64,000 nucleotides of DNA, taken from positions 41,185,616-41,249,615 of the forward strand of contig CM034533.1 of NCBI GenBank assembly GCA_020002185.1, read 5' to 3'. Position numbers and translations under genes: made by a program. Of this stretch, positions 37,082 through 48,820 are shown in pieces. The notes below the pieces were generated by a model that was not told the DNA's origin, searched no databases, and saw nothing but the letters and a program-made list of their open reading frames with translations. Within the stretch, counting starts at the first letter, position 1; the number at the start of each line of letters is the position of its first letter. Origin of the DNA: Paraescarpia echinospica (lineage: Eukaryota > Annelida > Polychaeta > Sabellida > Siboglinidae).

Positions 37082-37210
37082 AAAACACTACCCCTCAAAA
37101 ACACTACCCTCAAAACACTACCGTAGTGTTTTGAGCGTACTTTCAAAACACTACCGTAGTGCTTTGAGCATACCCTCAAAACACTACGGTTAAGTTCAAA
37201 ACGCTACCCC
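37082..37210. repeat. Array of CAAAACACTAC repeats with palindromes
   Basis: Six or so copies of CAAAACACTAC in both orientations. 37,110-37,134 is a perfect palindrome (12-base arm TCAAAACACTAC around a C); a second, with one mismatch, is at 37,143-37,167. Confidence 0.85.
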
Positions 37211-38160
37211 TATATTTTTATCGATTTTTCAATTTCTATATGTTTGGGGCCATTGATAAAGTACGTCTCGCTTGGTGGGAGTTCGGGGGTCTCCGGGCAA
37301 GCGATACGAAGCTTTACATGGAGTAAGATATCTTGGCAATAAGGGTTACGTAAAGATTAAAAAAAAAGCTATTGACTGATGTTATTAATAAAATTTGTCG
37401 TGTAAGCGATAAGTTTATGGAGTGCACGAATTCGTATAGCGTCATTTTATTATTTTAAATTACTTATCGTTGGCGAGGGGGACGTCTGAGGCAAACGTCC
37501 GGGGGATGTTCGTATTCAAAATACGTGTGGGGTGGGCGAAGTTAATAGCTGCGGAGATGGATGATTTTTTTGCACAACACTTAGACCAGAACGAGCATTT
37601 AATATATCAGAGCACAGAGTCACCCGTATTATGTAATGGTCATGAATTCCAGATCTTGTTTGCAACCACAGCCTAAGGTTGTATAGTTAAATCATTAAGT
37701 ATTGTAGCTACACAACAACAACAAAATGTTTCATATTAAAATCGATTTCTGGGATTCTCATTCACGACAATGTGACAAAACATGTTTTAAAGCAATCCAT
37801 AAACATATTCTTCATGTGACACATAACTAATTAATAATAAGATGACAGCTTTGGAGATGTAATAGTATCACTAAAAAGGAAGTTTCCCTCACACCGGTAT
37901 GTAGGTCACAACTATGGCCCAGAATTCATTGCCATTTGTTTATCAATTAATATAAATAATGTCACCTATATGTTCATTAAACTATTACGTAAGCGAGCTG
38001 GCCATTCTAGTGGATACTAGGTACGTTTGTGTTTCGCAAAATTAGTTTGAAACACTGGCACCTGAACGAAATTAGTATTGGATGGACTGAGCATAGCTTC
38101 AGCACGCCGCTGTCGGATTATGGCATCGGATGAGGGGATGGTGGGGCTGTTGATTATTAT
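37211..38160. other. Non-coding, nothing recognised
   Basis: A GC-richer island at 37,470-37,560 has no start codon or known domain. Confidence 0.45.
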
Positions 38161-38164
38161 CCGT

Positions 38165-38460
38165 GGAGACGTTCAACATTTTGAATTTCACCAAAAACCT
38201 TCAACTGCCACTGCCTTTAGAGACTGAAAACCCATCTTCATGCTCTCCAAATACCTCCAGTTGTACCCCCTTGAGGGTCTCCATAAACGTCCAGTTGCAC
38301 CCCTTCAGTCTCCCCAAGACACACCTTCAGACTCTCAGAAAACTTTAAATTTCACCCCAAAACGCGCCTCTTCCATAAATATTGGGGGAATAATGCCATC
38401 TCCAGCCCCCACCAGTATTGATCCTCCGCCCCCCGGTTCCAGCCCTTATGTGAAAATGAA
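38165..38460. repeat. Interspersed CT-rich repeat, copy 1 of 3
   Basis: Related to 43,790-44,000 and 55,002-55,336. Shared blocks are GACGTTCAACA.TTTGAA, imperfect repeats of TTGCACCCC...TTGAGG/CTCC, CACCTTCAGACTC, AAATATTGGGG and a GGTTCCAGC/GGTTCCGGC end. Not coding. Confidence 0.7.
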
Positions 38461-38997
38461 ACGAGCGAAACACATTAAATTGAGGAGACACTGTTAAATA
38501 CAGCAACTCCAAACTCACCGTTATCGCAGGCTTGATGTGCGGTGTCGCGGGTGCTTGTGCCTTGCAGGTGAAAACAAACTCTTGCAATTGACTCGAAAGA
38601 ATTAAATGACCGGGCAGTTTGTTTGAATTTGCTGTGTCCCTCTGCCGTTGGATGGCCCTGTTTATGTACTGTTTTTATGCACAGAAATGGGCGGGGCAAA
38701 CCGTTTCGCTAGCTACGTCAATATCATATATCACATCAAAACATTTGGTTTTATCAATAGCCAGGCACTATTTACAAAGAAATATACCACAAGCCCGCAG
38801 GTAAAAACCAACTGTTTATTAACGCTTGTCCTGCTGCTAATTATGGCTGCTTATGTAAGCTGGCGTTCCTAAGACATTCGGCTTTCCTATTTTATGGTCT
38901 ACCACCGACACACGAATTCGTTACGTAATACTGTAGTAAGGTTTATGAAACATGTCTAGTTTATTTCAAACACGAGGCATAAGTTGTTCGATAATAT
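38461..38997. other. Non-coding, nothing recognised
   Basis: No supported exon. Confidence 0.45.
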
Positions 38998-39362
38998 ATT
39001 ATACCTGCCAACTTTGTTGTATTTTCGGGAGATTCATCAACGGTTCAGCAAGATTCCCGTTTTGCGCTGTCTCGTCGCGCTGTCTCGGATCTTGACATCG
39101 GAAGACGGAGGGAGGGGAAGTTGGAGATTTCTGCCGGAGCTTCTGTCTCGAAGACGAAGGGGGTGCTGTTGGAGATTTTTCGCCGGAAATTCAACGGTTC
39201 AGCACGTCTCAGCACAACGCTCGTGGTATCGTGCTATCGCGAAGACGGTGAGTTGGTGCTGTTGGAGATTTTCCGAGAAAATCCGGGAGATTTGCATCTA
39301 TTCCGGGAGACCGGAAGATAAACCCAAAATCCAGTAATTCCGGGAGAGTTGGCAGGTATAAT
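38998..39362. mobile_element. MITE-like element with 16-bp terminal inverted repeats
   Basis: Ends are ATTATACCTGCCAACT and its exact reverse complement, 365 bp overall. If the terminal TA is a target duplication, the element starts TACCTGCCAACT, as in TA-targeting (Tc1/mariner-like) families. The interior contains repeated GGAGATTT, GAAGACG and CAACGGTTCAGCA blocks and no transposase, so it would be non-autonomous. Confidence 0.75.
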
Positions 39363-39393
39363 ACACGTACTTGACTTAGTGGCTCCAGCATTT

Positions 39394-39828
39394 GGAATGT
39401 TCAAAGCGCGTTTACAATTTACTCCTGACAGACCTGTTCAATCGAACACCAGTAGTACTCTCGGCCATCTGGGACATCATCTCTAGGGGGTGCGTGTGCT
39501 CCCATGGTGAAATTCTAAGATGGCGCCTGTTTGAGGTATCTATTTGTGTGTGTGTATGTATGTATGTAGTGCACCACCGAGCGGAAGAGAGTATGTATGT
39601 ATGTAGTGCACCACCTAGCGGAAGAGAGTGGAGTGGGTACCCCTTGAAGTCCTATCGTGTATATCGATGATATCTCAGATGGCCGAGAGTACTACTAACA
39701 CCATCTCGAATACTCTGGGAAGAATTCAGCCACGCTGCAATTAATGCACAAAGACTATTCGTACGCGAATATCCACCAATGTCTATAAACAGGTACCCAT
39801 TCATACAGCTGAATGAAGTGTGGCAACG
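39394..39828. repeat. Interspersed repeat, copy 1 (SINE-like tail)
   Basis: Nearly identical to 41,281-41,770. It begins GGAATG.TCAAAGCGCG and includes duplicated GTATGTATGTAGTGCACCACC blocks and the SINE body seen at 30.6 kb (TATTCGTACGCGAATATCCACCA, CAGGTACCCATTCATACAGC). It stops where the array fragment starts. Confidence 0.85.
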
Positions 39829-40994
39829 CTGATTCGGTAAGTGGAAGGTAAACGTCATGGTGGTCAAATTCTTTGTTGATGTAACCTGGACAATAAACCG
39901 TGAAAATAAGTATTGTAATGTGTACGAAAACACCTATGCGCCTCAACTCAATTGATGACTTAACTATCGTCGCGCTGGTAACAAATGCAATTGGATATTG
40001 CAACAACTGTATCGTTGTAAACGAGTATACGTTTGGACAATAGAACAGGTGTTAATCAGTAGAAGAAGTAGTAGAATAGTAGTAGAAATAGAAGTAGAAA
40101 TAGTATTGGTAGTAACCGCAGTAGTTGTGTAATTAGAAGTACAATTAGTAGTAGTAGTAGTAGTAATGGTTGTATTAGTAGTATTAATAGTAGTAGTAGT
40201 AGTAAAAGTAGTAGTGGTAGTAGTAGTAGTAGTAATAGTAGTAATAGTTATAGTAGTAGCAGCAGCAGAAGTTGTAGTAGTAGCAATAGCTTTAGTATAA
40301 ATTACCTTGACATGAGTCGTCGCTCATCATCACGAAACCGGTATCACATGTTTCACATTTTGCCGGTTCGTTGTCTTTGCATAAGTCACAGTTCGCTGCA
40401 GTGCATGCTGGTGAAAACACATACTTGTATAATAATACATATTTTGGCAGCATGTATTATGTTATTCTAACAAGAGTAACAAAAACGTACCCATTTAAGT
40501 CCTGTGAATCGGCTAACCACAGTGTTAAGTCACTCCAGCCGATTCAGCACGCTAATATGCTAAAGTAATACGCCTGCCTATGCACATTCGCGAACTTCGG
40601 CGTTTCATCTCCGCGGCCATAGCAATACTGAATCGGGGATTACACCCACATCGCTTAACATTTTCATAACTATCTCGATACTTTAAGATAGTAGATATAT
40701 CTAAGCTACTAAATCATATAATAGCCCTGCCGATATGTCACAAAATATGGCTGAATTGCGCGTTTTATGATACAAGGATGACATTTGGCACACACTTACA
40801 TCACATAAAAACAAAAATACTTGGATATAGAGCCATCTCATATTTTGCCCTGGAAGGCGTTGGCGGCCATTTTAAAGATGGACGCCGAAAACCTATTTTC
40901 CCCATATCTTAATATCTGCGCCACGTAGAGCAGTCATTTTGGTACCAAAACATAGGTTTTGGGGTTTAACGATTTCAAATATGTTCCATTTGAC
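39826..40994. repeat. Dispersed fragment of the 2.7-kb exon array
   Basis: Matches the array from the GTAAGTGGAAGGTAAACG landmark through the AGT microsatellite, exon A and the conserved intron block up to the CATTTGAC landmark. It is clearly more diverged than units 1-10, especially in the microsatellite. A SINE-type repeat abuts it on the left and an L2/CR1 scrap on the right. Confidence 0.9.
40306..40407 (-). CDS. Orphan furin-like Cys-rich module exon, type A
   Basis: Intact 102-nt phase-1 exon with acceptor TTTTCACCAG and donor G|GTAATT. Against the type A consensus it has one synonymous change (TGC to TGT) and one replacement (His to Asp, giving CETCDTGF). It lies upstream of the signal-peptide exon on the minus strand, so it cannot belong to a transcript starting there; it belongs to another transcript or is a stranded copy. 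Confidence 0.5.
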
Positions 40995-41000
40995 TTTCCC

Positions 41001-41098
41001 TGACAGAAGACAACGGGTAGTAGTTGATGGGGAGGCTTGAAACTGGAAATCAGTTTTGAGTGGGGTACCACAGGGGTCAGTACTGGGACCTATATATA
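41001..41098 (+). pseudogene. L2/CR1 reverse transcriptase scrap
   Basis: Same sequence as 60,510-60,605: encodes DRRQRVVVDGEA then a stop, then SGVPQGSVLGP. An internal piece only. Confidence 0.85.
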
Positions 41099-41280
41099 TA
41101 TATAACAACTCAGAATATTAAACGTTCAAATGATGTTTGAACAAAACTGGCATGTCATATAAGACGCGACAACAGGCAAATTTACACCCTATGTAAGATC
41201 ATTCAATGATCCAGACAATACGTTAAGTTCTTAAATAAAAGTAATGGAAATGTATTATATAGCGCAGTACGCAGTCGTCT

Positions 41281-41429
41281 GGAATGCTCAAAGCGCGTTT
41301 ACAATTTACTCCTGACAGACCTGTTCAATCGAACACCAGTAGTACTCTCGGCCATCTGGGACATCATCTCTAGGGGGTGCGTGTGCTCCCATGGTGAAAT
41401 TCTAAGATGGCGCCTGTTTGAGGTATCTA

Positions 41430-41501
<72 letters not shown>

Positions 41502-41820
41502 GTGCACCACCTAGTGGAAGAGAGTATGTATGTATGTAGTGCACCACCTAGCGGAAGAGAGTGGAGTGGGTACCCCTTGAAGTCCTATCGTGTATATCGA
41601 TGATATCCCAGATGGCCGAGAGTACTACTAACACCATCTCGAATACTCTGCGAAGAATTCAACCACGCTGCAATTAATGCACAAAGACTATTCGTACGCG
41701 AATATCCACCAATGTCTATAGACAGGTACCCATTCATACAGCTGAAATAACTGTGGCAACGTAGGGTGAATGACCTAACCCACGGTTCGACACGGCAGCA
41801 CGGGATTCGAACCCTAGACA
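41281..41820. repeat. Interspersed repeat, copy 2, with expanded (GT)n
   Basis: Copy of 39,394-39,828 with a GT microsatellite of about 60 bp (41,430-41,493) where copy 1 has a few repeats. It extends further, to GGATTCGAACCC (a B box on the minus strand) and CACTGTGCCACAGG, so the tRNA-like head is retained here. Confidence 0.85.
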
Positions 41821-42364
41821 CTGTGCCACAGGGACCTACGGATTTCAGCTAGTGTCACACCAGAAAGCAATGTTTCTGTTTTTCTTCTCATATGCCCGAT
41901 TGTGCGTGTGTCGGCAAGTTATATCCAATGTTGCCCACGAAACACCTAACTGTAGGCTGGCGTAGCAGTGTAATCAAATGTATATGCCTATACTTGTGTC
42001 GTAAGTGAAGTAGCCTCAAAGAATAAACATAACCATGAAATAATGTAATAGCTTGATTAAACGTACGAACGAACAAACGTACGACTCGTAGCCGGAAGTT
42101 TAATCTACTGAATGCGACGCGGCTAACTACAGCTTAAGCCTTTTGTTGACGCGGTTGAGTTATCGCAGTTTGTGACAGCATTCCGCTGAAAAAAAGCCTT
42201 ATCGCGTCAAACAATCTTGGCTCTGCAGAAGGTTGCATTCACTACGCATGTATAGCCTATAATGATTATGTTGTGGTTCCTTCACTGATTACCCTACACT
42301 CTTTCACGCCCACCGGTCAAGTGCCACGGAGTTCAACATTCGTTTGTTAGCCATTTCAATTACT
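41821..42364. other. Non-coding, with a dispersed repeat scrap
   Basis: 41,880-41,940 (TATGCCCGATTGTGCGTGTGTCGG, in pieces) is related to 44,140-44,200 and, inverted, to 42,700-42,760. Nothing else recognised. Confidence 0.45.
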
Positions 42365-43105
42365 AGCGCAGTTGAAAAGAGTTCTTGCTCAAACCAGTAA
42401 GGGTGACATTTTGCCAAACGGTGAGAGGGGGAAGGTTATTTCGTCAACCATAATTTCGTAGTTAATGCGTTATCTGTATTTGTGTTGTAATAATTAAATA
42501 TGCTAATTGAAATCAGTTTCTTATTAAATGGTGACTTTGTTGTGAAATAGCACATTATTGAACATATTAACATCGATTTCTGCCAATATAGAAACCCACA
42601 ATCAGAACAACACGTATTGTGCCTTGGGCAGTCAGAACGACTAGATACCGCGCTATATGAACACATACATTTGGCACAAGAACCTGGGCGCACTTACTCA
42701 GGTATGTCGTACAGCATTGGGTATAAATTGCCGAGTCACACACCGCATACAAGGGCATACAAGAAGGAAGAAGGAAATATATGTCCTTCCGACATCATGC
42801 TAAATATTAATTACCTGTGCAGCTGAAAGGTGAAAGGTCTTCTTGTTCAAACCGGTCACATTTTGCAAAACGGTGAGATGGGGGGGGGGGCGAAGAGTAT
42901 TTCGCCAACCATAATTTCGTATTTAATGTTTTATCTGTATTTGTGATGTAATAATTAAATGTGTTATTTGAAATCGGTTTCTTAGTAAATGGTGACTGTG
43001 TTGTGATATCCTAAATTTATGAACAATAAACAATTGAAAGACCACATTATTGAGCATGCTAACAATGTTTTTGCTAAGATAGAAACCTACAATCAGAACC
43101 GTTCG
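42365..43105. repeat. Local direct duplication (two copies of ~240-270 bp)
   Basis: 42,365-42,605 and 42,830-43,105 share TTCAAACC.GT...CACATTTTGC, CCAACCATAATTTCGTA, GTAATAATTAAAT, TTTCTTA.TAAATGGTGACT and AGAAACC.ACAATCAGAAC. The spacer holds an inverted copy of the repeat found at 44,110-44,230 (ATGTCCTTCCGACAT). Confidence 0.8.
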
Positions 43106-43789
43106 TTAAAGTGATGGACAACACACATCTGTTAACGTGCTAGGCGGAGTGTGTCTATATTGCAATAATATCACAACTAGTCGTCTAGGATCTTATATTA
43201 AGTAATAATTCAATTTATTGAAGAGTTTTCCATATCCCATTAATAACTCATAGACGTATAGGCAGCATTTGTCAATTAGTTGCTTTAATAACGACACAAA
43301 TACAGTTACGTCTTATTCCAATTGACTTATTAATGTTTTACCTTAATTACATCAAATAAATAATCATAACTTTAAAAATATGGTTGGCGAAATATCCGCT
43401 ACTGGTTAGAGAAATAGCCACTGGCGAAATAGCCAATTGACCAGAAATAGCTTCATGTAACACATCGATATATAAATACGCTAACTTTGGATGATTGCAA
43501 GTGTATCTCCTCCCAGGCGTCGTGGTTCGTTCGCCTCTTTCCATGTCAGTTCGAGTTCTTGAACCGTTGCCCTTTGATCGACTAACTGGCGATGAAACAA
43601 TTTTAGAAAACGCGAAAATCTAGAGTTATTTACTTACGAGTTTTTCATTTGCTCTACTTTTTCTAGAGGGCCATTATTCTACCTGAGAGAATTAGATGGT
43701 TGTAAATTCCCCAAACGTCGCAACGGCAAGTGTGGTCATTGGCTGATGCCATTACCCTTTCCCATGCACTGGCGCTTTCCCATGCACTG
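43106..43789. other. Non-coding, nothing recognised
   Basis: No supported exon. Confidence 0.45.
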
Positions 43790-44000
43790 GCATCGGAACG
43801 TGGTGTATATTGTGGAATCGAGGATCTCCAAAACCTCAATTTGCACCCTCCTTTGAGCTCGCGAAAAAATGCCCACCTTGAGCCATTCCATAAAAATCTA
43901 TTTGCACTACTTGTTTCAGGGTAACAAAAACTCAAACTACACCTTAAAATCTACCAACCTTCCCTAAATATTGGGAGCTAATCATATGTCCAGCCCTGCA
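43790..44000. repeat. Interspersed CT-rich repeat, copy 2 of 3
   Basis: Shares AACCTCAATTTGCACCC, the CACCTTGAG-type blocks and the CCCTAAATATTGGGAG end with the copies at 38.2 and 55.0 kb. Confidence 0.6.
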
Positions 44001-44109
44001 CCTAAATTATTGGGGGCTAATAACTAATTATTGTCACACAGGTGGCACGTTTGCCCCGTGTGTGCGATCTTTCGATTATTACGTACACGTAATCCAGATG
44101 GCACCTACG

Positions 44110-44230
44110 ATATTTAGCGATATGTCGGAAGGACACATATTTCCTTCTCGTATGCCCGGCGGTGTATGACTCGGCAATTTTTATCCAATGCCGTACGAAA
44201 TATAATACATAAGTAAGCGCGCGGCCCTGG
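44110..44230. repeat. Dispersed repeat (inverted relative to 42.7 kb)
   Basis: ATGTCGGAAGGACACATAT, GTATGCCCGGCGGTGT and GACTCGGCAATTTTTATCC match, on the opposite strand, 42,700-42,800. Confidence 0.65.
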
Positions 44231-44330
44231 GTTTTAGCTGGTCGACCTGGACGACCGAGATATGCAACGGTTAGTGTCGCTGACATAATGTTTCTTGTTA
44301 ATATGTGGATTACCAGCTGTTGAAAGTTAT

Positions 44331-44498
44331 GTCAGAATTGTTTCCATTTAAATAAACCTGTTCAGAAAAACACGCCACGTCACATACGATCGCGCCATGG
44401 TAAACATAACTAAGGTTTGATACCGGGCGTAACCGTTTTTGTGTGAAATGCCGCTTTTTTATCCAAACCGGTTTCATTTAGATGGAAACAATTCTGAC
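44331..44498. mobile_element. 168-bp inverted-repeat element
   Basis: Ends GTCAGAATTGTTTCCAT and its exact reverse complement, with imperfect pairing continuing to about 33 bases. No coding content. No clear target duplication seen. Confidence 0.7.
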
Positions 44499-44625
44499 CT
44501 GTAGCATTGGTTATTATATAATTATGTATCCAAACATTTTTAAATAATGGTGTTCGTTAGTTTTGTTTCAATCCACACTTTAGCGTGGTATCTGGCGTAA
44601 CCAGTTAAAGTGTTGCTGCTTTTTA

Positions 44626-46228
44626 GATTTAAACAGATTGCCACCCAGAGAATTAAATCTAGATGGCAGGTGGACAAGGAAGCCTTTTCGGCTTATCGAG
44701 AGTTCAACCATTTTTATCTACGTGTATCCCGTCCTTCTGAGCATGTGTCGATTTGATTTTTAAACATATTCACGCTACTAGCACCCACACAATCAGCAGA
44801 TAATATGTTCCATTCATTTACAGTCCTTTGTGAAAATGATAAATTTCTTATATATAATCTACACTGCTCCTTTACTAATGTGATTTAATGTCCTCTAGTC
44901 CTTCTATCTTTCTTAACTGAGAAAAATAGTTCTATCAATATTTCATAACCATTCAATATTTTAAACATTTCTATCTGATCTCCTCTCAATCTCCTGGTCT
45001 CTAGTGATGTTAAACCGCATTCTTTTAAGCGTATTTCGTAACTAAGATCCCCACGTTTTAGTACTCGCTTTCCTCTGTACTTTTTCAAGCATATCTATGT
45101 CCTTCCTGCGATATGGCCTCCACGCTTGTATACAATATTCTAAATGAGGCATAACTATTGTTTTGTACAGCGGTATTATTAGTTCTTTTCCTTGTATGCT
45201 ATATTTCGCCTAATTAATCCAAGGATTTGATTTCCCGTTGAAACTACAATTCCGCACTGCTCTGAAACTTTTATATCAGCACTAACCCTAAGTCCTTTTC
45301 TTTTACAATAGTACTTAGTACAATACCCCCCATTGTATATTCTATCTCTTCGTTCCCATGTCATGTGTGGAGGCATATACATTTCCCAAAATTTAACAGC
45401 ATTTGTCATTTTTTAGACCATTTGATCAACCTGACAAGATCATCTTGTAAATGTTGTCTATCTCATTTACGTTTAATCCTTCTAAAGACGTTTGTATCAA
45501 CCGCAGAATTCAACACCTTGCTTGTTATATCATCATCCAAATCGTTGATATATATTAGAATAATATAGGTCCCAGTACTGATCCCTGTGGTACCCCATTC
45601 AAAACTGATTTCCAGTTCCAAGCCTCCCTGTCAACTACTACCCGTTGTCTTCTGTCAATCAGCCATTTTTCTATCCAGTTAATTAGACAATTTCCTATGC
45701 CATGGCCCTTTAGTTTAAGCAGTAATCTTTGATGTGGTACTTTGTCGAAAGCTTTCTGAAAATCTAAGTAGATAATATCTACTTGTGATCACTCGTCTAC
45801 CGACTTAGTGATATCTTCCAAAAACATAACACATTTTGTTAAGTATGACCTCGCCTTTACAAACCCATGTTGAGTTTGGTTTATCAAGTTGTGTTTAACA
45901 AGAAAATCCACCATGTGATTTTTAATTAGTCTTTCTAATAATTGTGCAAAATATCAATGTTAAACTCACTGGTTTATTGTTCTCTGACTTGTTTATCAAA
46001 CCTTTTTTTAATAACGGTATAGTTTATTTGCTTCTTTCCATTCTAAAGAAACCTCTCCCTTTTCTAATGACAAGTTGAAAACTGTTGCAAGCGGTAATCT
46101 AATTTGTTCTATAATTTCCAATGGTAGTTTGAGTGGAATCCCAACCATTTCGTAGTCCTTATTTTCCTAGCTACTATTTCCGGGGTAACAATTAACTGTC
46201 TTAGATAGTCTGATTCCACCATTTGAAC
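44626..46228 (-). pseudogene. 5'-truncated L2/CR1 retrotransposon, inverted
   Basis: Minus-strand copy of the 3' third of the element at 57.1-61.57 kb. It begins inside the linker before the RT domain (counterpart of about 59,920) and ends at the 3' tail GGGTGGCAATCT. Encoded pieces include the GVPQGSVLGP-region counterpart, CTKYYCKRKGLRVSADIK and LKECGLTSLETRRLRGDQ. There are many stops and frameshifts; the catalytic FADD is altered. 5' truncation is the usual outcome of target-primed reverse transcription. Confidence 0.9.
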
Positions 46229-47623
46229 TTTAAAATAGTCAACTACGCAATTCCAGCATGTCGGGACTAGAAGCACACTTTACAATCAAACCCTACTGCA
46301 AAATTGATCGTCGGGCAAGCTTATTCAGAAACTAGAAAGACTAAATCAGTGCCGCTGGATCTACACGACATATGACGAAAGTGTTGATCTACTGATATGC
46401 GTGTTCCAGTCATGTGTCAGTGATAACATCAGCTGAAGTCACGTAACAATTCGAGGCACGTCACATATCCAAACGACACTAAATGTAAATAGTTGACATC
46501 AATTTACATTTAACGGCACGCACGAGAATATGTCTATTGCTGTCAACAGCTGTAAAGCATGCCGTGGCCTTGCCTTTAGAACATGCTTTGAACAAGGAAG
46601 TAGTGTATGACTCACGGGAAACCAGTGTGTATCAAGGATTTCTAGATAATAGTAGATACTTGTGGTGCAGCACACGCGCCGCCAGTTTTCAATCGAGTCG
46701 GCATCAGTCCTCCAAAATCAACATGTTGAATCGGGACGACTGGAGTTTTGAACATATTACAGTTTATACTGTATCACAGGATTTTACAATAAAACGACTG
46801 GACAATCTCCCTTTAAGTGGTCAGTTGAACTAAACATACACAGCAGCAATTAGCAAATCAATAGTGAAGATTAGAATGCACTAACTCTTCTAAAGACCAA
46901 CATATGATTGGAACAAATTGCCTACAGATTGTGATAATGCCAACCTTTTAAACATAACATGGACATATCTTACTAAGGCTGGCTATGCATAAAAACGTGG
47001 ACTCTCGATTAGCGGATTGTTTCTTTGTTCCCTTGTCAACTGGAGCTTTCCGCATTGGGTGGCAATCTTACTAAATCTTCTTGAGCCAATATCCGGCGCT
47101 CAGTTGTGGGCCATTTGTATAGCTATCAGTTGTAACGATCGTACACTATCGGGCTACGACGGACGAATTGCGTCTGGTCTTGTAAAAAGATCGTGTCCAT
47201 TCACGCAAAATGCAGCGATCTTCAGACGTTTTTTTTTCAAGTACGTTTCATAACGACGTTTGCAAATTATGTGCTGTAACACGGACGCCTGAGGTAGCAC
47301 GCATGTAGGTCCTGAATAGTTGGTATGTTGCCAACAAAGTCGACTTCGACTTAAGGTGGCAGTGAAACGTGAACAGGTACCACAGGGATTTAAATTCCCA
47401 AGTGGTAACCATGTACATTACTAGTACGGTAGAATGATGAACATTTTCAATACCAGCGTGTTTAACTAGCAAACGTGATGTTTGATAACACAACAACATG
47501 GTTTACAAATAACTTGTTGTTATGATATGTTTCGTTGTTGAGTATATTATGTCAGGAGTTCGTATAGCGAGTGTCCACGGTCCGTTCGTCGTACGAGACA
47601 AACAAAGACGCGCCCGCGCGCTC

Positions 47624-47627
<4 letters not shown>

Positions 47628-47699
<72 letters not shown>
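47628..47699. repeat. (CA)n microsatellite
   Basis: About 70 bp of pure CA, sitting at the same place in copy 1 as the larger, impure CA array (53,117) in copy 2. Confidence 0.95.
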
Positions 47700-47701
<2 letters not shown>

Positions 47702-47984
47702 ATACACGCACAACTTCACACACGCACACGACACATGCAATAAAAATACAATATTCTGGTTTCTTCGGGGTATTATTGTATTTGGCCTCATGGTAACCCC
47801 GGGTTGAAAACGGCAATTGCATTTTCGTAATCGGCACCCTATTGAGAAGATATTTTTGCCATGTTGCACAAAATATGCCCACTGAAAATAGTTCTCTCCC
47901 TAACGCTGTGTAGCCTTCTAATGGCTAGGTGGTGCAAATTCGCTGCTGCGTATCGTCGTATGGGGCTTCGAACTATAATGGCGT

Positions 47985-48007
47985 TGACGTCATGACGTGA
48001 CGTACGC
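47985..48007. promoter_or_regulatory. Clustered CRE-like sites (copy 1)
   Basis: TGACGTCA followed directly by TGACGTGACGTACG: one perfect CRE palindrome plus two TGACG half sites. Retained in copy 2 at 53,545 despite divergence around it. CREB/ATF family proteins bind this motif; use here is inferred. Confidence 0.45.
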
Positions 48008-48820
48008 GTTTTTTCTATCTGACAACCAGTGGACCTTCCACTCGAAGAGGGTGGACGTGCTTCTAAGCGCTACGTTCAGCGGACGAGCTAGATGTGTATA
48101 ACATATAGAAAGCAATGTACGCGAATATCTTCGACGGAAAAGGACGACCCATAGGCCTACGGTACGATCGAGTCGACGTGGCTGCGCCTTATCGGGAATC
48201 TGACACGATTCCTCATTGTTGGACGCTAAATAACACACAATTATGGAGCTGGAAATGTGGATAGCTGTAATTTATTTCAGGTAATAATGGTTCGGAGGAC
48301 AGTAAACTCCTTTCACTGACAAGAATTTTGTAAGTAAATCCTGTTCATCAACGTGACATGGCCGTATTCGTATTCGTGCGTTCAGGTGTCGTGTTTCGCA
48401 AACGAAACTTAAGCATCGGTAAGATGATAGAAGAGTTGTATCACTGCATGTGATGGCAGAATAACGCCGTATTGTCATTTTCTGGGTGTGTTTCATACTT
48501 AAAGATGTGTTCTTACCTTGAATCGTCACCATAATTAACAAGTATACACATCTATTTTGTTTTAATATCAAAACAACTACAACATTAATCCAGGACTCCT
48601 ATTGTTTACATCATTCAACATGTTGTTAGTTTGTGGGTTTTTTTTCTCAATAAAAGTAAAATATTGAATTGTCTGCTTACATTTTATTTCCAATTGGCAA
48701 AACAGTTAATGTTGTATCCTATACAGTACAAACTAATGTAATATGTGTTGCTGAAACACGTTTTAGATGCACCTTTTTCAACCATTTACATTAAATATGT
48801 GGACCTCCAATTTCTGCCTA

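Noticed and set aside
46537..47253. Open frames in segmental copy 1 as possible genes
   Set aside because: The matching stretch of copy 2 is open in a different frame, so neither frame is conserved.
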